Below, piece after piece: positions 58,311 to 64,000 of a DNA stretch of 64,000 bases. The first letter of the stretch is position 1; each line of letters starts with the position of its first letter. Position numbers and translations under genes: made by a program. The notes beneath the pieces are model-generated. The model had not been told where the DNA came from. It was given only the letters and a program-made list of their open reading frames with translations, and made no database searches. The DNA is from DATKDF01 sp963752045 (lineage in GTDB: Bacteria; Acidobacteriota; Vicinamibacteria; Vicinamibacterales; SCN-69-37). The DNA lies in NCBI GenBank assembly GCA_963752045.1, contig CAVVWN010000014.1, positions 682,001-746,000 on the forward strand, read 5' to 3'.

Positions 58311-58404
58311 GGGCAGGCGCGGCGGCCCGGCGCGAGGGCTCACGCACCCTCGTACCGCGATTCGGTGTCTAACTGACACAGCCGTCCCATCAAGGAGCGT
58401 GGAT

Positions 58405-60342
58405 ATGCGTCGTCCCCATGTGCTCTCGCGGGCCTCCCGCGCGGTCATCATCGGCGCCGTGCTGATGGGCACGACCCTCGCCGGCCAGACGCCGCCGCCC
58501 CCGCCGCCGCCGATTCCACCGCCGCCGGCCTCGCTGCTGCAGACGCTGCGCGACCCGGGAGCACCGGACGGCGAGACCGTCCTGCGCATCCCGATCGGTA
58601 CCGCGCAGGTTTCTGGCACGGTGACGGATGCTGCCAGTGGCAGGCCACTCGCCGGCGCGCGCGTGAGCCTCACCGGCGGTGGCGTGGTGACGACAGGCCG
58701 CGGCTCGTCCACCGGGATGTCGCGCCTTGCGCTCTCAGACGACCAGGGCCGATTCGCGTTCGACCGCCTGCCGGCCGGCCGCTACGCGCTCGGCGCCAAC
58801 CGCAATCTTTATCTCTCGGCCGCCTACGGAGCCCGTCGCCCGGGCGGGGCGGGAACGGCCATCGTCCTCGCCGAGGGCCAGCGGCTCGACCTTGCCATGC
58901 CGATGACGCGCGGAGGTGTGATCACCGGCACGGTCGTCGACGAACTGGGCGAGCCCCAGCCGCACGCGCAGGTCCGGGCGATGCGTTACTCGATGACGAA
59001 CGGCATCCGCCGACTGCAGAGCGTTGCTGCCCTCCCGACCGACGATCGCGGCCAGTACCGGGTTTTCGGGCTGCAGGCTGGCGACTACGTCGTGTCGGCG
59101 ACGCCGAACGCCGGATCGCTCAACGCCGACCGGGCGCTCGCCGAAGCGCTCGCCCTCGAAGAGAAGATCCGGTCGGCCTCGCCTCAGGAGGCTGCCACCG
59201 GCGCGTCCGTGACGGTCGTCGTCTCGGCTCCCGACCCGACCATCAGGTCGCAGGCGGGTCGGTCGGGATTTCTACCCACGTACTACCCGGGCGTCATGCA
59301 GGCGGACGCGGCCGCGGCAATTCGCGTGACCGGCGGCGACGAGCACGCTGGCATCGACATCGTCGTGCGCGCGGTCGAAGGCACCACGGTATCCGGCACG
59401 ATTTCACCGGAGCCCGCTGACAACACGAACATCCGTGTCTCGCTCCTGAACGCCGACGGGACCGCGCTCGACACCTCCGTGGCAGGATCGCTCGTGAGTG
59501 GCGGCAACGGCGGGAGGTTCGTGCTGCACAACCTGCCGCCGGGCGTGTACCAACTCCTGGCCCTGCCGATGGCCGGTCCGCAGATACGCATTGTGAACGG
59601 GGCGTCATCCGCGTCCGAGGCACAACAGCGAACCGACGATGCGCAGCCGCTCTCGGGCCGGACGACGATCGTGGTGTCGGGCGAGCCGGAGATACAGGCG
59701 CACATCGTGATGGAGCGCGGCCGGACGATCTCCGGCATCGTGCAGTTCGACACGAGCGCGCCTGTCGACCTCACGCGTGGCACCGGCACGGTGACGATGG
59801 CAGAAGTGACCGGCATCATGGTCGGCGCCTTCCGTCCGCCCCAGGCGCAGGTCGGCCCCGACGGCCGGTTCACGATTCGCGGCGTGGTTCCCGGCCGCTA
59901 CATCCTGCGGACGAGCCTCGGTTCGCTCAAGGAGGCGATCGTGGACGGGCGTGACACGCTCGACTTCCCGCTGGAAGTGACCGGGGAGCGCGACATCGCC
60001 GGCGCCGTGCTCACGGTGACCGACAAAGTGACCGAACTTGCTGGCGTGCTCACCGACAGCCGCGACGAGCCCGCCTCGTCGTACTCGGTGGTGGTGGCCT
60101 CGGCGGACCCGCGATTCCGGACCCCCGGATCGCAGCGCGTCGCGCTCACGAGGCCCGACACGAACGGGCGCTACAGCTTCCGCGGCCTGCCACCGGGCGA
60201 CTACCTCGTGGCTGTCGTCGACGACATCGAGCCCGGCAGTCAGTACGATCCCGAGTTTCTCCGCGGCCTCGAGGGCTCAGCCGTGCGCGTCACGCTCGTC
60301 GAGGGTGCCAGCACCGTCTCGGACCTGCGCATCGGACGATAG
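58405..60342 (+). CDS. Secreted carboxypeptidase-regulatory-like multidomain protein
   Basis: This is a 645-residue protein with a signal peptide (AVIIGAVLMGTTLAGQT) and then a poly-Pro stretch (PPPPPPPIPPPPA). There are several Ig-like CarboxypepD_reg repeats: VSGTVTDAASGRPLAGARVS, GRFAFDRLPAGRYALGANRN, GGVITGTVVDELGEPQPHAQ, and near the end GRYSFRGLPPGDYLVAVVDD. No enzymatic domain is seen. It is probably an extracellular structural or binding protein. AAGGAG sits nine bases before the ATG, which fixes the start. Confidence 0.8.
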   Translation: MRRPHVLSRASRAVIIGAVLMGTTLAGQTPPPPPPPIPPPPASLLQTLRDPGAPDGETVLRIPIGTAQVSGTVTDAASGRPLAGARVSLTGGGVVTTGRGSSTGMSRLALSDDQGRFAFDRLPAGRYALGANRNLYLSAAYGARRPGGAGTAIVLAEGQRLDLAMPMTRGGVITGTVVDELGEPQPHAQVRAMRYSMTNGIRRLQSVAALPTDDRGQYRVFGLQAGDYVVSATPNAGSLNADRALAEALALEEKIRSASPQEAATGASVTVVVSAPDPTIRSQAGRSGFLPTYYPGVMQADAAAAIRVTGGDEHAGIDIVVRAVEGTTVSGTISPEPADNTNIRVSLLNADGTALDTSVAGSLVSGGNGGRFVLHNLPPGVYQLLALPMAGPQIRIVNGASSASEAQQRTDDAQPLSGRTTIVVSGEPEIQAHIVMERGRTISGIVQFDTSAPVDLTRGTGTVTMAEVTGIMVGAFRPPQAQVGPDGRFTIRGVVPGRYILRTSLGSLKEAIVDGRDTLDFPLEVTGERDIAGAVLTVTDKVTELAGVLTDSRDEPASSYSVVVASADPRFRTPGSQRVALTRPDTNGRYSFRGLPPGDYLVAVVDDIEPGSQYDPEFLRGLEGSAVRVTLVEGASTVSDLRIGR

Positions 60343-61005
60343 CGGGGCCGCGGCGCCAGCCGCCCCTTTGAGCCCGCTGAAGGCCTTGCCGTGCACGTGC
60401 CGGACGCCGCTTCGCTCGACGAGCGCGCGAACGTTGTCGGCCGTGATGCTGCCACCGGCCAGGATGTCGATGCGGCCGGCGGCGTGTTCGACGAGGCGCC
60501 GCAACTCCGCCGCGCCGGCGAGCGCGGTTGGGGCGCCGCCGCTCGTGAGGACCACGGCCACGCCGAGCTCGACGAGGACGTCGAGACCGGCGGCGCGGTC
60601 GGGTAACTCGTCGAATGCCCGGTGGAAACCGACGGCCATGGGGCGCGCCGCGGCCACCAGATCGGTCATGGCCGCGACGTCGATCGCGCCGTCGTGCGTG
60701 AGCGCGCCGAGCACGACGCCCGGCGCGCCAGCCGTCCTGGCCAGCTCAATGTCGGCGAGCATCACGCCGATCTCGTCGGCGTCGTAGACGAAATCGCCCG
60801 TACGCGGCCGGATGAAGACGTGGATGGGAATAGTGAGGCGTGCGAGGGACCGCTTCACCAGCCCGAGCGACGGCGTCACCGCGCCGTCGTGGAGCGACCC
60901 GCAGAGCTCGACCCGGTCGACACCGGCATCGGCAGCCGCGATGGCGCCGCGGAGCGACTCGACTGCGGCTTCGACGAAGATTGGTGACCTCGGCTTTTCG
61001 GGCAC
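60277..61005 (-). CDS. cutC: CutC-family copper homeostasis protein
   Basis: This 242-residue TIM-barrel protein has family segments: FVEAAVESLRGAIAAADAG with RVELCGSLHDGAVTPSLG, IHVFIRPRTGDFVYDADEI, GVVLGALTHDGAIDVAAM and AVVLTSGGAPTALAG with DILAGGSITADNV. CutC proteins bind Cu(I) and are associated with copper tolerance, although in E. coli the effect was later traced to a neighbouring small RNA. Its C-terminus overlaps the convergent upstream gene by 66 bases; the last ~20 residues (SSDAQVRDGAGTLDERDAHG) may be overlap tail rather than part of the fold. Confidence 0.88.
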   Translation of the reverse strand: MPEKPRSPIFVEAAVESLRGAIAAADAGVDRVELCGSLHDGAVTPSLGLVKRSLARLTIPIHVFIRPRTGDFVYDADEIGVMLADIELARTAGAPGVVLGALTHDGAIDVAAMTDLVAAARPMAVGFHRAFDELPDRAAGLDVLVELGVAVVLTSGGAPTALAGAAELRRLVEHAAGRIDILAGGSITADNVRALVERSGVRHVHGKAFSGLKGAAGAAAPLSSDAQVRDGAGTLDERDAHG

Positions 61006-61095
61006 GGGTGCATCATACCCAGGCGCTGGCGTCGACGGGATGGCGGATCGACAGCGCCTTGCACCGCCGATGGCCGGCCGGTACAGTCACTGCTC

Positions 61096-62580
61096 ATGAC
61101 CCTTCGACTCATCGCTATTCCGGCGCTCATCCTGGGCGCCTTGCTGCCGGTTGCCGCCCTGCAGGACCGGACGGCCGCCGAACTTGCCGCGGCGATCGAG
61201 GGCGCGCAGGCCGAGGCTGGCTCGAACGGCCTGGGCGCGCTCACGATTGACGAGCTTCTCTCCCGCTTCAACGTGCCGGGCGTGAGCGTGGCCGTGATCC
61301 GGAACTTCGAAATTCATTGGGCGAAAGGTTACGGCATCGCCGACGTCGAGACCGGCGCGCGCGTGAACACCGAGACGATGTTCCAGGCGGCGTCGATCAG
61401 CAAGCCCGTGGCGGCGATGGGCGTGTTACGGGCTGTCCAGGACGGGCTCTTCGGGCTCGACGACGACATCAACGGCATCCTGAAGTCGTGGAAGCTCGAC
61501 GGCGGAGAGTTCACGCGCGATCGTCCCGTGACGCCCCGGACGCTCACGAGCCATACCTCCGGCCTCGGCGACGGCTTCGGGTTCCCCGGGTACGCGCCGT
61601 CGGACCCGGTCCCGACCGTCATTCAGATTCTCAACGGCGAGAAGCCGTCGAACGTCGGCGCGATCTTCATGGAGCGGCCGCCGATGTCGCTGATGGAGTA
61701 CTCGGGCGGCGGCGTCACGCTCATGCAGCAGGCGCTCAGCGACGCGCGCGGCCTGCCGTTTGAAGACGTCATGCGCGACACCGTGCTCGTGCCGATTGGC
61801 ATGAGTCACAGCACCTACGAGCAGCCGCTGCCGTCCTCGCGAGACGGGAACGCGGCGCGCGCCCACTCGCGCGACGGGAAGTCGATGGGCCCGAAGTGGC
61901 ACGTGTATCCGGAACGGGCGGCGGCCGGTCTCTGGACCACGCCGGGCGATCTGGCGCGGTTCGCGATCGAAGTGCAGCTCTCGGCCGTGGGCAGGTCAAA
62001 CCGCGTGCTGTCGCGCGCGACGGTCGAGGAGATGTTGTCGCCGGTGGGCGTCGGCGACTACGCGGTGGGATTCAGCATCACGAAGATCGGTCAGGGCTGG
62101 TACTTCCAGCACGGCGGCTCGAACTGGGGCTTCCGCGCGACGCTCATCGCGCACAAGGTCAAGGGCTATGGCCTGGCCATCATGACGAACGCCGATCAGG
62201 GCGGGGCCGTGGCGGGCGAGATCAGCCGGCGGATCCAGAAGGCGTACGAATGGGACTCGATGGCCGAGCCGGCGCCGCGCGGCTACCGGCCGCCGGTCGC
62301 GCGCACCGAGATCACGGTGGCAGAGGATGTTCTGAAGGCCTGCGTCGGTGAGTACGCGCTGGCGCCGGCCGTGACGCTCGTGGTGACGTTCGAGGACGGG
62401 CGCCTCCACGTGCAGCCCACCGGCCAGGAGAAGCTCCCGATCTTCGCCGAGGCGCCCGACCGGTTCTTCCTGCGAGCCGTCAACGTGCAGATCACGTTCA
62501 CGCGTACCGCGTCCGGCGAGGTGACGGGCCTCGTGCTGCATCAGGGCGGTCGAGACCAGCCGGCGCAGAAGATCCGGTGA
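61096..62580 (+). CDS. Secreted serine hydrolase, beta-lactamase class C/PBP-like
   Basis: This is a 494-residue protein with signal peptide LRLIAIPALILGALLPVAAL. Active-site motifs are SISK (Ser100, Lys103), YSG (Tyr202) and a C-terminal HGGSNWGF that replaces the KTG box. It is of the broad class C beta-lactamase/esterase/DD-peptidase group. The C-terminal ~100 residues (GEYALAPAVTLVVTFEDGRL) form a DUF3471-type beta domain. A narrow beta-lactamase role is unlikely; esterase or peptidase activity is more plausible. Confidence 0.88.
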   Translation: MTLRLIAIPALILGALLPVAALQDRTAAELAAAIEGAQAEAGSNGLGALTIDELLSRFNVPGVSVAVIRNFEIHWAKGYGIADVETGARVNTETMFQAASISKPVAAMGVLRAVQDGLFGLDDDINGILKSWKLDGGEFTRDRPVTPRTLTSHTSGLGDGFGFPGYAPSDPVPTVIQILNGEKPSNVGAIFMERPPMSLMEYSGGGVTLMQQALSDARGLPFEDVMRDTVLVPIGMSHSTYEQPLPSSRDGNAARAHSRDGKSMGPKWHVYPERAAAGLWTTPGDLARFAIEVQLSAVGRSNRVLSRATVEEMLSPVGVGDYAVGFSITKIGQGWYFQHGGSNWGFRATLIAHKVKGYGLAIMTNADQGGAVAGEISRRIQKAYEWDSMAEPAPRGYRPPVARTEITVAEDVLKACVGEYALAPAVTLVVTFEDGRLHVQPTGQEKLPIFAEAPDRFFLRAVNVQITFTRTASGEVTGLVLHQGGRDQPAQKIR

Positions 62581-62602
62581 GCCTCGACGCGCAGGTCACC
62601 AA

Positions 62603-64000
62603 ATGAGCACCACACCAGCCGACTCGTCGCACATCGTCGATCGTCTCGCCGGCCTGCCCGATCTCGCCGGAATTCCCCGCGAACAGCTCGCATGGCTCGT
62701 CGCCCACGGAGAGCTCCATCGCTGCGAGGACGGATGGACGCTGTTCGGCGCGGATGGATTCACGGCCCTGATCGTCGTAACTGAGGGGCGCTTCTCGGTC
62801 CGGGTAAGTCAGGGCGGCGTCGAGCGGGAGGTGAGGAGCATTCCGGCGGGACGTGTGAGTGGCTTCCTGCCGTACTCGAAGATGACCTCGCCGCGCGGAT
62901 ACCTGGTGGCCGATGGCGTCGTCGAGTTCCTGGCGATCCGGCAGGAAGACTTCCGCGAGATGACGCGCGAGTGCTACGAGTTCACGACCGTGTGCGTGCA
63001 GGAGATGCTCGCCCGGGCGCGCGTGTTCAAGGCCGACGACAAGCACCAGGAGAAGATGGCCGCGCTCGGCCGTCTCTCGGCCGGCCTGGCCCACGAGCTC
63101 AACAACCCCGCGTCCGCCGTAGTTCGGGCCGCCGGCGGGCTGGACGCCTCACGACTCGAGATCGCGACCGCGTCGCGCGCGCTCGGTGCGGCGTGTCTTG
63201 ATGACGAATCGTCGCTCGTCCTCGAGGCGCTGGAGGCAGCCACGGAGCGGACACTAGCCGAGCCGCTGAGACCCCTCGAGCGCGCGAACCTCGAAGACCA
63301 GGTGGCCGACTGGCTGGAACGTCACGGCGTCGAGCCCGCGCTCGCCTCTCCGCTTACGGCAAACGGCCTCACCATCCAGGATCTGGAGGCGGCGGCGTCG
63401 GCGCTCGATCCCGCACACGTCCCCGTCGTGGTCAGGTACGTCGCCGCCAACGCCGCGGCACGGGACCTTGCGGCCGACATCCGGTCGGCGGCCGATCGGA
63501 TTCACTCGCTCGTGGCGGCGGTCAAGCAGCACACGCACATGGATCGCGCCCCGGCCGTGGAGGCGATCGCGCTCGAGGGCCACCTTGCCGACGCGCTGAC
63601 GCTTCTCGGCGCCAGGGCGTCGTTGAAGGGCCAGTCGCTGGACCTGACCGTCGAGCCGGGTCTGCCTGCCGTCATGGGTTCGGTCGCCGACCTCAACCAG
63701 GTGTGGATGCACCTGGTGGACAACGCGATCGACGCGGCGCCGGCGTCAGGGCGAATCGCCATCGACGCGAGGCGCGATCGCGACACGGTCGTGGTCCGCG
63801 TCGTCGACAACGGGCCCGGGATCGCCGAAGAGAACTGGGAGCGCGTGTTCGAGCCCTTCTTCACGACCAAACGTGTGGGCCAGGGGCGCGGGCTCGGACT
63901 CGACATCGTGCGGACCGTCGTCGCGGCGCATCGAGGCACGGTCGTCGTGACCTCACACCCCGGCCGCACCGAGTTCCGCGTCACGCTCCCGGCGCTTCTG
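62603..64000 (+). CDS. Histidine kinase with cyclic-nucleotide-binding domain, 3' end cut by window
   Basis: The frame runs from ATG 62603 to the last base (466 codons) with no stop. The N-terminal cNMP-like domain spans ~20-130 and the H-box is ALGRLSAGLAHELNNP (His164). The N-box is HLVDNAIDAA, G1 DNGPGI, then FEPFFTTK and GRGLGLDIVRT. The architecture and motif wording match the kinase at 6238, so the two are paralogues. The last residues visible (RVTLPALL) correspond to the end of the ATPase domain, so only a short tail is missing. No membrane segment is present. Confidence 0.87.
   Translation, partial: MSTTPADSSHIVDRLAGLPDLAGIPREQLAWLVAHGELHRCEDGWTLFGADGFTALIVVTEGRFSVRVSQGGVEREVRSIPAGRVSGFLPYSKMTSPRGYLVADGVVEFLAIRQEDFREMTRECYEFTTVCVQEMLARARVFKADDKHQEKMAALGRLSAGLAHELNNPASAVVRAAGGLDASRLEIATASRALGAACLDDESSLVLEALEAATERTLAEPLRPLERANLEDQVADWLERHGVEPALASPLTANGLTIQDLEAAASALDPAHVPVVVRYVAANAAARDLAADIRSAADRIHSLVAAVKQHTHMDRAPAVEAIALEGHLADALTLLGARASLKGQSLDLTVEPGLPAVMGSVADLNQVWMHLVDNAIDAAPASGRIAIDARRDRDTVVVRVVDNGPGIAEENWERVFEPFFTTKRVGQGRGLGLDIVRTVVAAHRGTVVVTSHPGRTEFRVTLPALL

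Overview
The window is high-GC DNA from what is most likely an Acidobacteriota genome of the Vicinamibacteria (subdivision 6) type, or a close relative. No rRNA or other taxonomic marker is present, so this is inference. The grounds are five Hanks-type Ser/Thr kinases fused to TPR, TolB/WD40-like, SUMF1 or hydrolase modules, many secreted carboxypeptidase-regulatory-like, M28, D-aminoacylase-like and beta-lactamase-like hydrolases, a DUF1080 domain, and type-2 argininosuccinate synthase. I see no phage, IS element, CRISPR array, tRNA or rRNA.

Layout. 1-8.1 kb: end of a sodium:solute symporter, a secreted EEP phosphodiesterase reading in the same frame into a beheaded PAP2 phosphatase, a DUF4242 protein, argG, an ABM-domain protein, an AraC regulator divergent from a secreted isochorismatase-type hydrolase, a cNMP-binding histidine kinase and a VOC protein. 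8.3-16.7 kb: a kinase/TPR protein, a sulfatase lipoprotein, a methyltransferase, a membrane protein, a PhoD-DUF1080 fusion and a Tat-exported DUF362 protein. 16.7-21.3 kb: a divergent beta-oxidation locus, thiolase and a (frameshifted) hydroxyacyl-CoA dehydrogenase/enoyl-CoA hydratase against glutaryl-CoA dehydrogenase. Together these could take glutaryl-CoA via crotonyl-CoA to acetyl-CoA.

21.4-34.8 kb: a nucleotidyltransferase-like protein, VanZ, CapA, a kinase/beta-propeller receptor, then a leftward series TolC-MFP-RND-UspA-DUF2892-heme A synthase with a small array of palindromes inside it. 34.9-42.9 kb: a compact rightward run of ECF sigma factor, zinc-finger anti-sigma factor, kinase/TPR, an unusual radical SAM protein and a kinase-SUMF1-alpha/beta-hydrolase triple fusion. 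This is the best candidate in the window for an undescribed signalling or modification system. It is followed, convergently, by a single polypeptide carrying two CDGSH centres, a ferredoxin-like domain, a Rieske domain and an FMN reductase.

44.7-64 kb: a frameshifted alpha/beta hydrolase, VOC plus amidohydrolase, a methyltransferase, a second ECF sigma operon with an RDD protein, a frameshifted kinase/beta-propeller, a Phd-PIN toxin-antitoxin pair, an M28 peptidase, a BACON lipoprotein, a hydrolase remnant, a carboxypeptidase-regulatory-like protein, cutC, a serine hydrolase, and a second cNMP-binding histidine kinase cut by the window end. Three genes carry apparent single-base frameshifts, so either assembly error or real decay should be considered. 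Several start codons lie unusually close to TATAAT-like hexamers, hinting at leaderless or short-leader transcripts.
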